DNA of 64,000 nt from Polytrichum commune (Eukaryota > Streptophyta > Polytrichopsida > Polytrichales > Polytrichaceae), in NCBI GenBank assembly GCA_950295325.1, contig OX485806.1:50525169-50589168 (forward strand). Reading direction: 5' to 3'. The notes under the pieces were generated by a model. That model saw only the letters and a program-made list of their open reading frames with translations, had not been told where the DNA came from and ran no database searches. Numbering within the stretch: the first letter of the stretch is position 1; each line of letters opens with the position of its first letter. A program made the translations under genes and the position numbers. Shown here piece by piece: positions 1-10,636 of the stretch.

Positions 1-259
1 TATAAGTACTTTCAATTAATTCTTGGTGTTTCAATGTTTAAATTCTAATGATACACTGCTTATTATATAATGCTTAATATATAATGCTTATGATAGAATG
101 CTTATGATAAATATAAGAAAGACATATTTATGAAAGAAAGAAAGTACTTGTTCTTGCAAGGTTTACGAAAAGCTTTTATTGCAAGCTGTTCTTGTAATTT
201 AAATCTCACAAGCAGTTATGCTTTGTATTACAATGTAATCCCACAAACACTAGACACTC
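1..259. other. AT-rich left edge, no gene
   Basis: AT-rich sequence with short repeats of the form ATAATGCTTA near 60-110. The open frame starting near 130 runs straight into the minisatellite and has no recognisable domain, so I do not call it a gene. Confidence 0.4.
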
Positions 260-600
260 TGATGAATTTTAGACCACTCAACACTTTAAACCTTACAAAC
301 ACTTTCAACTTCACAAATACTATGAATATCATAAACCCTCAACACTCTGAATCTCACAAACTCACAACCCTCAACCCTCAACACTCTAAATCTCACAAAC
401 TCACAAACTCACAATCCTCAACACTCTCAATCTCACAACTTCACAACCCTCAACACTAACAATCTCACAACCCTCAACATTCTCAATCTCACAACCTTCA
501 ACACTCTGAATCTAAATCCTTCAAGCTATCAACACTCTGAAGCTCGTAATCCGTCAACAATCTGAATCTCACAACCCTCAACACTCTGAATGATACAACA
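260..600. repeat. Minisatellite, CTCAACACTCTGAATCTCAC type
   Basis: About a dozen imperfect copies of a unit close to CTCAACACTCTGAATCTCAC, spaced roughly 23-36 bp apart, are visible. Units vary by small insertions (CAAACTCACAA). The repeat explains the open frame through it, since no stop falls in the unit on that strand. Confidence 0.8.
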
Positions 601-2500
601 AAGAGAGGAATCACACAAGAATCACTCAAGCTATCAACATCCTAAACTCACAAAGTTTGGCGCCAGGATGTGGAAACTATATGCTATAGAAAGAGAAAGG
701 AGGGAAGAGGAGAATGTCCGAAAGTACGCATCGCTTCGTGGAGCTTCTAGGAGTGGCACGGAGAGGTGAAAAAAACCCGAAAAGGGCGACCTTTTGGGTT
801 TCGTTGCCCTCAGGAGAAGGCCTTAAACCACGGCATTAAGGCACCCATTGGATTAAGGCACCCACATAAATAAGGTTATGGGGCAGCCCTAATCCCTAAA
901 TCCTTACCGCCCTACCTTTAGCGGCATTTAATATGTTCTGAAACAGGAACATAGCCTAAGGTATTGCACAAAATTTTCAATTTTGCAAAGTAGTTGAACT
1001 TATTGGTTCCTAAGCCGTTGAGGGACTTTAGATAAATAACACAATTCATTTCACATTCAACTATGTCATCTTTGTTGAATGCTTTTCCCAACTCCGATTT
1101 TAATATATTGAATTGAATGGTCCCTAATTGGAATTGCTAACATTGAAATTAAGCCATTATGTGTTTTATAATTTCACGTGTGTAGACATATGGAATCACA
1201 AATGCTCAAAGGCAATTACACGGTTTAATATTATTAGTATGGTAACCATTTACGTGGTTTGATAATATGAATACATATTGTAATTTCTATGATGGTTAAT
1301 GCTGGAGGACAAGGATCTAGCCTATCATAGATCCCCTAACAAGTAGCATTACACTAACTCAATTTTACAAGTTTATGTATTAGTCAATTATTATAATATG
1401 GAATTATGCAAAATGTATTGATACCTTCTCATAGTTTTTTGTCAAAAACAAAAAAATTGTTGTTTGATTTATATCATGGAACATTAATATATTTATATGG
1501 AAGTTGACATTTAAAGTAAATTAAAGAAGCATAATGATTACAAATGTATCCCTTGCACCCCCATGGAATTCAACATCATATGAAGCCATTCAAGCAATCA
1601 CTTTGTTGGTCAATGTTCGCTCCACATATATTAAACAACATATATTAAACAACATATATTAGGGTTTGGGGTTTAGGATGGGTTGGTATAGGTAAACCAT
1701 GTTCAAATAAGAATAATAAATTGGGACTTGTTGCACCACAAGCCATAAATGATTGGCATATAGGTCAAATGACGGGGCCTTAGTGTTTATAAATTTAAAT
1801 ACAAATGTATTTAGTCATGAAAACATTTTGATTCAAGGATATGGAATATGATTGTGTGGTCGTTTACAAGAAAACTCACTAAAGCAAACATGTGATCTAG
1901 TGCTCACAATCAGGTCATCCTTAGTAACAGGAGTCTAATAGCAAGATTATAGTACATACGATCTTTATCATGTTAATATGTTATTTGAAATAATTGAAAT
2001 AATTGAACATTATATACTAATGAAAGATACATTTGATTTTGTGAATGTTATGAGGACATGCATTTCCAACTTTGCATGTTTTGCTCACAAACACTGCTAA
2101 AATTAAAATGGATTTGAGGATAGGTTCAAATATCCTTGGAAGAGTGAACTAGAAAGTGCCATTTGTGCTTGGAGTTTCATTAATGACTTCCACAAAGGTT
2201 AGTCATTGTTACATTTGCATGCTTGAGAATGGAGCAACGTTGTGTACACAAATTACAAATGACATATTGTGAGTTTTAATAGTTTTTCTCATTTGCACAT
2301 TGTCATGTTTGTTCTTTGTTGTTAATATCATATACTTCCTCTTGCGAGGGACTCAATAACTACTTTAACTATAGTATTTAGTGATTTTTACCATATGGAG
2401 TTAAACAATGTTGCCATTTTTTATCAAAATATTTGTTAAAATATAGCATAATGTTTGAGTTCAAGTAGAATAATATCTTGAAACATAATTTATTATGTTC
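601..2500. other. Long non-coding stretch with PBS-like and telomere-like motifs
   Basis: No coding region is supported. At about 656-667 the sequence GTTTGGCGCCAGG resembles the TGGCGCC core used as a primer-binding site by some plant LTR elements, but no adjacent LTR end was found. At about 1662-1678 there is a short run like degenerate plant telomere repeat (TTAGGGTTTGGGGTTTAGG). The rest is AT-rich unique-looking DNA. Confidence 0.35.
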
Positions 2501-2505
2501 CTAAG

Positions 2506-4170
2506 ATGGATCAAAGTGAAGTTGTTGGGGATGGTTTTTCTAAATCACTTATTAGATTTCCCTTTCCTTTAATGCATTTGCAAAAATACATGTGGCTACT
2601 ACCCTTCCTCCCAATGGTGCAAATCATGTTCACTTCAAAATGTCCATGGTGTTTTGGACACTCATGGAGTGGTGCGCGACATTTGTGGCGTATTCTCCAT
2701 CCAAAGAAAATTGGTAAAATGTTGAAACCGACAGCCCCATATGTGTTGATTAAGGAAGAATTTGATAATTTTGCTAGTATTATCAAGTCATTGAAGCCAC
2801 CATCAGGCCACATTTCCAACATAGGTCAATACATAAGGAAAAAGAAATATGGTGGTTTGAAGTCAAATGACTACCATGTGCTTATGGAGCAAATCATGCC
2901 ATGAGCCCTACATGGTCTTTTACAACCACGTCTAAGAATGGCGATGACGAGGATTTCCAATGTGTTTCAAAGAATATGTAACATGGTGTGGAACTCTTTA
3001 GAATTTGAAACCTTGCAAACGGACGTGTCATGGAGCATGGCACTTTTGGAGATTCATTTTTTGCCTTCATTTTGTGATTTTATGACCCATTTATTATATT
3101 ACCTCGCGGATGAAATGAACATGTGTGGACTTGTTTCCACAAGGTGAATGTATCCTATTGAAATATACATGAAGACATTAAAACATTATGTCTGAAACAT
3201 GGCGAGACCGGAGGCATCAATGGCAGAGGGGTACGTGAGACATGAATGCCTGGGATTCATAACATAATATTTACAGAGGTTTGAAGTTGTTGACTGCCAA
3301 ATTTGGGATGCGGATGAAAAATATAGAGATGCAGAGGAGGTGCTAGAAGGGGCACGAGCCAAGCACTTGATGTTACGAGCACTCAGAGATCTTTACGGTC
3401 ATTATGCATTGACGAATATATCCCTCATGGCACCTTGGCATAGGTGAACCTTAGTTTGTTTTTAAACACTACATCCATTCATCATCATATCTTACTGTAT
3501 TGAAATACTACATGATTGCCTATTGAAGCCTATAATATAATCATTGATTGTCCAATCATTGCATGTGCAGGAAATGGAAAGAAGAACATGAAATAAATCC
3601 CCACATCCCTATATTTGAAAGATGAATAAGAAATGTAATGCACAGTCACCCTATTGACCCCAACGATGCGGATGACATGGACATAATTATAATGTGCAAC
3701 AAACCGTCTTAGTAAGCTATGCAATATACAAGGATGAAGGCCTATGGAAACCACTTATGTGTAAAGGACCAACAATCCATGATGCTACAAACTTATGATA
3801 GTGGTATTGCTTATGTGTTTCACATGCCTACCATGGGGTCAGAAGAGGTGACATTGATCTATGTGGGAATACAAAAAGATATATTAAAATTGAAATATGG
3901 GCCACTTCATACACTTGTTATATTTTTTAGGTGTGAATGGATGAAACAATATGACAATTGGGGCAATTCTACTTATGTAAGTGACAATGATGGATTTGTG
4001 GTTGTTAATTTCCGCCACAAAGTACCAAAGATGTTGGAGCTATTCATATTTCCTAGCCAAGCGACATAAATATTTTGGTCAGAAGAGGTGGACTGGAAAT
4101 TGGTGTTGGCAAAGGAGGCACGCTCAAAAAGACATGAACAAAACACAAGAAATGTATTCATGACTACCAT
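2506..4170 (+). pseudogene. CACTA (En/Spm) TNP2-type transposase remnant, C-terminal part
   Basis: Translation of the plus strand gives pieces in the order seen in CACTA TNP2-type transposases. At 2850-2900 is the segment LKSNDYHVLMEQIMP. At 3040-3240 are IHFLPSFCDFMTHLLYYLAD, MYPIEIYMKTLKHYV and RPEASMAEGYV, the typical DUF4218-like core. At 3900-4150 is FFRCEWM followed by a GFVVVNF segment, as in the DUF4216-like tail. One frame runs from 2506 to about 3270 with in-frame stops at 2902, at 3145 (a position that is normally Trp before MYP) and near 3190 (normally Arg). Later pieces need frame changes. The N-terminal catalytic part is not recognised. This is an old, non-functional copy. I did not find CACTA termini. 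Confidence 0.8.
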
Positions 4171-5108
4171 TGCATAAGCATATGGAATGCATACTACATA
4201 CCGTATACCCTTCCCCGCCCAACATTGTTCCTCTAGTGGGAGCCATAGAATTATCAGATTCCAAGAATTTGTTGGTACTAGTTAAATTCTAGGTGTTTGT
4301 CATTACAAATGAGTGTCACATGGTTAAGGTATAATAGGGTTGATTTCTAGGGAGTGGATGTGTTTGAATGCATGTAGGGGGGAAATGTTGTTTGCATTCA
4401 ATTTTAGAAGAATACAAGATTAAATTTAATTATGGGTAGAAACATGTTGAAAATTTATTTTGGGGGTTTATACATGAAACTATGTCCAATTATACTATGA
4501 TTAAAGTATAAGTTCAGTATGACTTAAGGCTCCATGTCATTGGCTACGTGCCATAAAATACAAAATGCATTGTTGGTTACATTGTCTGCCACTGAAATTA
4601 ACTTTGAAGCCCACCAGTGACGACATCGATATATGCACTTTGTTAATGAATATCTTGCATATTTGTCAATATATGTTAGTTCTTGATGTCATTGTTGTGG
4701 TGGCATGCCACCTCATTGTGTGAAACATGTTTAGTCATTGTGGGTTGTGTTTTTAGTCATTACATTGAGACGACATTACCAAATTATTGTTCAAAATTTA
4801 ATTGATTTCTATGTACCATATTATTCAATGTAGATGTAGGCCAAACAAATAAATGACTACAGGTTTGTCACATCGGATTTGTCTTTACGCCGCACCACAC
4901 AATGGATGAAGTGGAAGATAAATAGACATGAAATGAATATTTGGAGTCTCATTGAACACATTTCACTCATGACTTAGTTATTTATTTCAACAATGACTAA
5001 ACTATTCTACATGTCCTAGGAATTAAACCTGGTGTGTGACTCAATAATTAAAAACGTTTTTTACGATATCTAATCATTGTTACTATAGTGGAAATTGACA
5101 AGTTTATT
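4171..5108. other. AT-rich spacer, no gene
   Basis: No open frame with a recognisable domain and no repeat shared with the rest of the window was seen. It may be the rest of the CACTA element, but no terminal motif supports that. Confidence 0.3.
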
Positions 5109-5264
5109 TCTGGTGTAAAGGAAAATGTCTACTTGGCCCCAACTCTTAGGAGAGACACTAAATGATTCTTTAATGGGATATTGGCCCTATCCTAAGTCTT
5201 TAAAACTTATATCTATGAGGCTGTGTGCCAGCCAAACCTACTCGAAGCTGAACAACATGGTGTG
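5109..5264 (+). repeat. Old LTR-A fragment (left piece)
   Basis: The run from AAGGAAAATGTCTACTTGG to the GAAGCTGAACAACATGG segment matches the middle of the LTR-A family (compare 6,903-7,050), with many substitutions. The continuation of the same LTR lies at 6,090, so about 0.8 kb was inserted between them. Confidence 0.65.
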
Positions 5265-6089
5265 AAGGGTTATTTTAAAAGTTGGTGTTTCTTAAAAGGA
5301 AGCAAGGTGTTTTTATTGTTTAATAAAAGTATTTTATGATTGTTCATTTTAATTTTGGTTTTTTAATTGAAGTTGCACCTTAGTGTTTTTTGCTTTGTTG
5401 GTGAAGCAAAATTAGTTTTTATAGATTGTCATACTAAGTTAGTGACTTTTGGAACGAAAGGGACAACATATTTTGAAAGCCTACTTCATTTTGTTTTAAA
5501 GTTTAGTTCCAATTTATCTTATGTACAAAGATAGTTATTGAAGTCTTCTTTCCAACTAAATTAGTTTCATAAAAATCCAAAATTTCATCTCAAAGTTATA
5601 GGCATTTCCGTAAGACCACTTCTATTCTGGCACTGCTAATTTTGTAGTTTTATTTCGACTTGTCAAAGTATCCATTTAAATGATTTTATATTTTTACAAA
5701 GATATTGAAGTTACCTTTTTATTCATATTAATATTGTTTTACTCTAAAACTCAGACTACAAGTTTTGAGCAATCTACTGAGGCAGTATACAAAAATATCT
5801 TCTCCTCATATTTTCTCTCAAATAATTGGGTATTTTTTTATATATCATTTTATTTTTTGGGCCCCTATGTATTGAATTTTAGTAGAATAACTACATAAAA
5901 AGGATCTAAGGTGTTGATTTCATAGTAACTGAGCTTGAATTGGACTAATAAGATATTAAAAAATGCTAACTAGAACCTTTTCACTTACGAGACTTTCGAA
6001 TATCTGAATATGTCACTTGTGCACTAAAGCTAGGTCCAAACCAACCCCTTGGCTGAAAAACCGTAGAGGATGTTTATTTTACCTCATAC
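5265..6089. mobile_element. Unclassified insertion splitting the old LTR-A
   Basis: This segment interrupts the LTR-A match: the left side ends at GAACAACATGG and the right side resumes at ATGGCTCCATAGG, which suggests a short ATGG-like target duplication. The ends look weakly inverted (GTGTGAAGG at the left, CCTCATAC at the right). The content is AT-rich with no coding region. Exact borders and class are uncertain. Confidence 0.4.
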
Positions 6090-6387
6090 ATGGCTCCATA
6101 GGCGTTGGCCCAACATGGAGGCATAGTTACCTAATATGCTTTGGATAGTTATAATGTTTTTCAGACCATATGATGATCAACTTATGATTGGACTTTCACG
6201 GGTGAAAGTCCACATCTGACCATTAGTTACTGACTAAGGGGAAAGTCTTGAATGCAAGTATAGAAGGGTTGTTTCCCCACATATGAGATGAAAAGGTCCA
6301 TGGTATGTGGAACTAACCATTCGTATGGATAGAAAGCGAAGGGTTAGTGCTTGTGACATTTTACGAGAATTGAAAAATGATGAAGAT
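6090..6387 (+). repeat. Old LTR-A fragment (right piece)
   Basis: It aligns with the 3' third of LTR-A: the pair of ATGGAAGTCC-like words, then TTAGTGCTTGTGACATTTTA. It is cut at 6,387 by the younger solo LTR, and its last bases (AAGATAGTCAAGGG to GCGACA) continue at about 7,360-7,393. It is therefore the target into which the solo LTR jumped. Confidence 0.7.
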
Positions 6388-7359
6388 TGTCGCGCACCTC
6401 TCCATGAGGAGTGCCCGAAACACCATGGGCACAAGGGGGACCCCGGAGTGACACCCGGGACTTGTGGCGCCGTTGGTGAGAGGGCCCAAGTGATCCTAGT
6501 GTGGGTGAGGTCCCCGGGCGTTGGGAACGCCTCCCATCCACGAAGACTAGGAGGCACAAGGGTAAGGCCATGAGCTATGCGTAGCTCATGGCGTGGTGAT
6601 TCTAGAATGCTCAAGAACACCTCAATCGAAGGTGTGAGCTAGGAGTTATGGCCATTTGAGTGGGGCGCTGTCCCGGGACAGCGCCCTGCTACAGCAGTGC
6701 CTGGGAGTGATTCCCGGGACTGCCAAGGTTCAAACAGGCATAACTTCCTCACCACTTGCCCGAATGGGGCAAGTGAGGAGTCCATCGACATCTACGTGAA
6801 GCGTAGATGACGATGGAGTGGTTGGTTGCTGGAATCAGACATCATACAAGGAAGTTATGATGGTCTGAAGCTGCTGGGGGCTTCTAGGCCCAGCGGCTAA
6901 GGGAAAATGTCCACTTGGCCCCAACTCTTGGTAGAGAGACAAGAGGTTGGTTGACGGTGGGGTAGGGGCCCCGCGTGAAGTCCTAGAGGCTTATATGGGT
7001 GAGGTGGTGTGGCCTCACCCACCCGAGGCCGAACGGCAAGGCCTCCATGGGCTTTGGCCTATTGTGAGGCCATAGTTGCCTAGTATGCTTCGGGTTGTTG
7101 TAGTGTTGCTCCGGCAACGCGATGATCAACATAGGATTGGACTTCCATGGATGGAAGTCCACATTGGGGAAATGGGTTACCGATTAAGAAGTGAATCCCG
7201 AAAGCAAAGTAGGAGGGTTGGTTCCCTCCTATGAACTATTGGTCCGGGGTAAGAGGAGCTATCCATTAGCATGGCGGAATGCGAATGGTTAGCGCTCGTA
7301 ACCTTTGCTAGAAACGAAAATTGGCAAGATTGTTAAGGGACCTAGCAAGGGTTGCGACA
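6388..7359 (+). mobile_element. Solo LTR of Gypsy family LTR-A, TSD AAGAT
   Basis: The element starts TGTCGCGCACC and ends GTTGCGACA, so it has TG...CA ends with TGTCGC/GCGACA inverted tips. It is flanked on both sides by the 5-bp direct repeat AAGAT (6,383-6,387 and 7,360-7,364). Its length is 972 bp. No internal retroelement region follows, so it is a solo LTR. Family membership in Ty3/Gypsy is inferred from other copies here that are followed by a TGGTATCA primer site and gag, or preceded by integrase. A TATA-like GCTTATATGGG word near 6,990 may be the LTR promoter. Confidence 0.9.
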
Positions 7360-7393
7360 AAGATAGTCAAGGGACATTAGCAAGGGTTGCGAC

Positions 7394-7602
7394 ATTATCC
7401 AACTTAGCAATTGGTTAGTTGTGGAATTCTATTAATGGAGATCCAATATCGGATTGAGCACTTCATTGTCGGAGCAACACTATAATAATCTGAAGCATAC
7501 TTGTCAACTTTGTCTCCATATTAGGCCAATATCCATGGAGGCCATGCTGTTCTACTATGGGCGAGGTTGATCATCAATGCCGCATTCCCATGTGAACCTC
7601 TA
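7394..7602. other. Spacer with a short inverted LTR-A fragment
   Basis: Positions about 7,470-7,565 read as the reverse complement of the LTR-A segment that runs from the CCTCCATGG word to TGTTGCTCCGG. The rest is unassigned. Confidence 0.55.
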
Positions 7603-8545
7603 GAACTTGAATCGCCTACCTCTCCATGAAAAGTGCCCAAAACACCATGGGCACAAAGGGGACCCCAGATTGACACCCGAGGCTTATGGCGTCGTTGGTA
7701 AAAGGGCCCAAGTGATTCTAGTGTGGATGAGGGCTTTGGGCGTTGGGAACATCTTCCACCCACACATACTAGGAGTTCCGGAAGTAAGGCCATAAGCTAT
7801 GCGTAGCTTATGGCATGTTAATTCTAGAATGCTCAAAAACATCTCACTAAGAGGTGTGAACTAAGAGATATGCCAATTTGAGTGGGACATTGTCTCGTGA
7901 CAACGCCCTTGTACAATAATGGCCTGGGAATAGCTCCCAGGATTGCCAAAGTTTAAGCTACCATAACTTCCTTAATACTTGCCCAAAAGAGGCAAGTATC
8001 ATCAGCATCTATGTGAAACGTAAATGACGATGGAGTGGTTGTTTGTTAGCATCAAACATCATACAAGAAAGTCATGGTATTCTGAAGTTGTTGGGGGCCT
8101 TTTAGTCCCACGGCTAAGGGAAAATGTCTAGTTGGCCCTAACTTTTGGTAGAGAGACAAAAGGTTTCTTGATGATGGGATAGGGGCCCTGCCAAAAAACC
8201 TAGAGGCTTATATAGATGAGGCGGGGCGGCCGCCGAACCCACCCGAGGCCGAACAGCACGGCCTCCATGGGCATTGGTCCAACATGGGGGCATAATTGCA
8301 TAGTATGGTTTGGATTATTGTAGTGTTGCTCCGGCAACACGATGATCAAGTATAGATTGACTTTCATGGATGGAAATCCACATCTTACTTTTGGTTACCG
8401 ATTAAACGATGAGTCTTGAATGTAAGTGTAGGAGGGTTGATCCCCATCTTATAGACTAAGAGGTCCGCGGTATGGTGAGCCAAATATTTATATGGTGGAA
8501 TGCAAAGGTTTAGCGCTCGTAATTATTGTTGGAATTCAAAATGGT
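7603..8545 (+). repeat. LTR-A, 5' LTR split by the giant insertion
   Basis: A diverged LTR-A copy runs from the ACCTCTCCATG word at 7,609 to CAAAATGGT at 8,545. Its last 35 bases lie at 35,949-35,983, followed by a primer-binding site and gag-like sequence. Adding the two parts gives about 978 bp, matching the 972 bp of the intact copies. This shows that everything between 8,546 and 35,938 is one insertion event or a nest of events. Confidence 0.8.
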
Positions 8546-8715
8546 GGGGAAAGTTAGTATGCGAGCAGAGAGCGGAGAGTGGAAAAGTCAATTTGAGTCA
8601 TGAATTGAGAGGAAAATACACCTATAACCGTGGGAATTAGGGAAAATATCAAACTATTTTTTAGAAAATTTTAAGGGTTTAGGTACTCTATTACCGTGGA
8701 AATAGGCCAACATTT
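8546..8715. repeat. Left terminal inverted repeat of the giant element
   Basis: It begins GGGGAAAGTTAG then TATGCGAGC and a GAGAGCGGAGAG run. The inverted partner is at 35,641-35,938. Matching blocks occur in the same order on both sides, separated by indels. The right arm is longer because of extra CTCTCCGCTC units and a small hairpin. Confidence 0.75.
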
Positions 8716-9060
8716 CCCCATTCATAACGGTTATAACATAGAAATAATTTAATAAAAATACAAAATTAGGGCTTACATCAATATGACGTCACCAATACAA
8801 TATCCAATCACGTGTACTAACATTCAGAAAACATAGTAACTTCATAAAACATAGTAACTTCAAAAGACATAGTAACTTCAGAAAACAATAAAAAACAAAT
8901 AGAGGCCAGGGCACCTCAATAAACACTATGCCTATGGTCATAATCAAAAAGTAAAGAGAACAACCTTGAACAGGGGCTTCTTCAGGTGGCCACATAACTG
9001 GTGAATAACCCAATATGGATTTTGTTAATATATTAATATTGTGGCATGTATTGTAGCTCG
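8716..9060. other. Subterminal region with 21-bp direct repeats
   Basis: Three to four copies of a unit like AAACATAGTAACTTCA lie at about 8,820-8,890. No gene is seen. Confidence 0.5.
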
Positions 9061-10530
9061 CTTGATGTAATATGTACTGAAACTAATCAAAATCTATAAT
9101 TCCATATAACATAATCAGACTGAACCTATATCAAACCAAGTAAGCCAGACTTCAGAAGAAATATCAACTATATAACAACCTTAGATGCGTGAACTCACAC
9201 TGAAACTAATCAGCCTGAACCTTAATAACAACCGTACATGCCTGAATTTACACATAAGTTAATCAGACTGAACCTATATCAAACCAAGTAAGCCGGACTT
9301 CAGAAGAAATACCAACTATATAACACCCATATATGCCTGAACTCACACTGAAATTAATCAGCTTGAACCTTAATAACAACCTTACAGGCCTGAATTCACA
9401 CATAAGTTAATCAGACTGAACCTATATCAAACCAAGTAAGCCGGACTTCAGATTCAATATCAACTATATAACAGCCTTACAGGCCTGAACTCACACTTAA
9501 ACTAATCAGCCTAAACCTTAATAACAACCGTACATGCCTGAATTTTCACATAAGTTAATCAAACTGAACCTATATCAAACCAAGTAAGCCGGACTTTAGA
9601 AGAAATATCAACTATATAACAGCCTTACAGGCCTGAACTCACACTGAAACTAATCAGCCTGAACCTTAATAACAACCTTACAGGCCTGTATTCACACATA
9701 AGCTAACTAGACTGAACCTATATCAAACCAAGTAAGCCGGACTTCACAAGAAACATCACGTAAATAACAGCCTTACAGGCCTGAACTCACACTGTAACTA
9801 ATCAACCTGAACCTTAATAACAACCTTACATGCCTCAATTCACACATTAGCTAATCAGACTGAACCTATATCAAACCCAACCAGCCAAAATTCACAAGAA
9901 ATATCAACTAAATAACAGCCTTACAGACCTGAACTCACACTTAAATTAATCAACCTGGACCTTAATAACAACCTTACAGGCCTGAATTCACACATAAGCT
10001 AACCAGACTGAACCTATATCAAACCAAGTAAGCCGGACTTCACAAGAAACATCAAGTAAATAACAGCCTTACAGTCCTGAACTCACACTGTAACTAATCA
10101 ACCTAAACCTTAATAACAACCTTACATGCCTCAATTCACACATTAGCTAATCAGACTGAACCTATATCAAACCCAGCCAGCCAAAATTCACAAGAAATAT
10201 CAACTAAATAACAGCCTTACAGGCCTGAACTCACACTGTAACTAATCAACCTGAACCTTAATAACAACCTTACATGCCTCAATTCACACATTAGCTAATC
10301 AGACTGAACCTATATCAAACCCAGCCAGCCAAAATTCACAAGAAATATCAACTAAATAACAGCCTTACAGGCCTGAACTCACACTTAAATTAATCAACCT
10401 GGACCTTAATAACAACCTTATAGGCCTGAATTCACACATAAGCTAACCAGACTGAACCTATATCAAACCAAGTAAGCCGGACTTCACAAGAAACATCAAG
10501 TAAATAACAGCCTTACAGGTCTGAAAGCAC
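9061..10530. repeat. About 150-bp tandem array
   Basis: The words AACAGCCTTACAGGCCTGAA, CACACATAAGCTAA, GAACCTATATCAAAC and AAGTAAGCCGGACTTCA recur in fixed order with a spacing close to 150 bp, about nine times. Each unit is made of two related halves of about 75 bp that begin near CCTGAA. No coding capacity is seen. The same unit recurs at 14.8-15.9, 18.6-21.1 and 22.6-25.0 kb within the giant element, and I see no copy outside it in this window. Confidence 0.85.
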
Positions 10531-10631
10531 AAATGAATAAGCAAAAAAAAAACCTCTTCGGAGGGTGCAGTTGCCGGCACCTCCTTAGAGGTGGCATATC
10601 ATACATAACCAGGGTACACATTTCAACATTC
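10531..10631 (-). repeat. Hairpin module (first copy), target of the 4.1-kb insertion
   Basis: After an A9 run comes CCTCTTCGGAGGG, a GCAGTTGCCGGCACC core and a CTTAGAGGTGG right arm. On the minus strand this reads as a GC-rich stem-loop followed directly by T9. The 4.1-kb element inserted just downstream, at CGACT. Confidence 0.7.
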
Positions 10632-10636
10632 CGACT

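Noticed and set aside
656-668. Primer-binding site of a full LTR element
   Set aside because: TGGCGCC fits, but no LTR end lies directly upstream and no coding region follows.
1662-1680. Interstitial telomere array
   Set aside because: Only about three imperfect TTTAGGG-like units are present, too few to call.
6234-6620. Frames in LTR-A copies (also 7,521; 38,872; 44,362; 57,407)
   Set aside because: They recur because the LTR recurs, on both strands. None matches a protein family.
9061-10530. CRISPR-like regular array
   Set aside because: The unit is about 150 bp with no unique spacers and the setting is a eukaryotic transposon.
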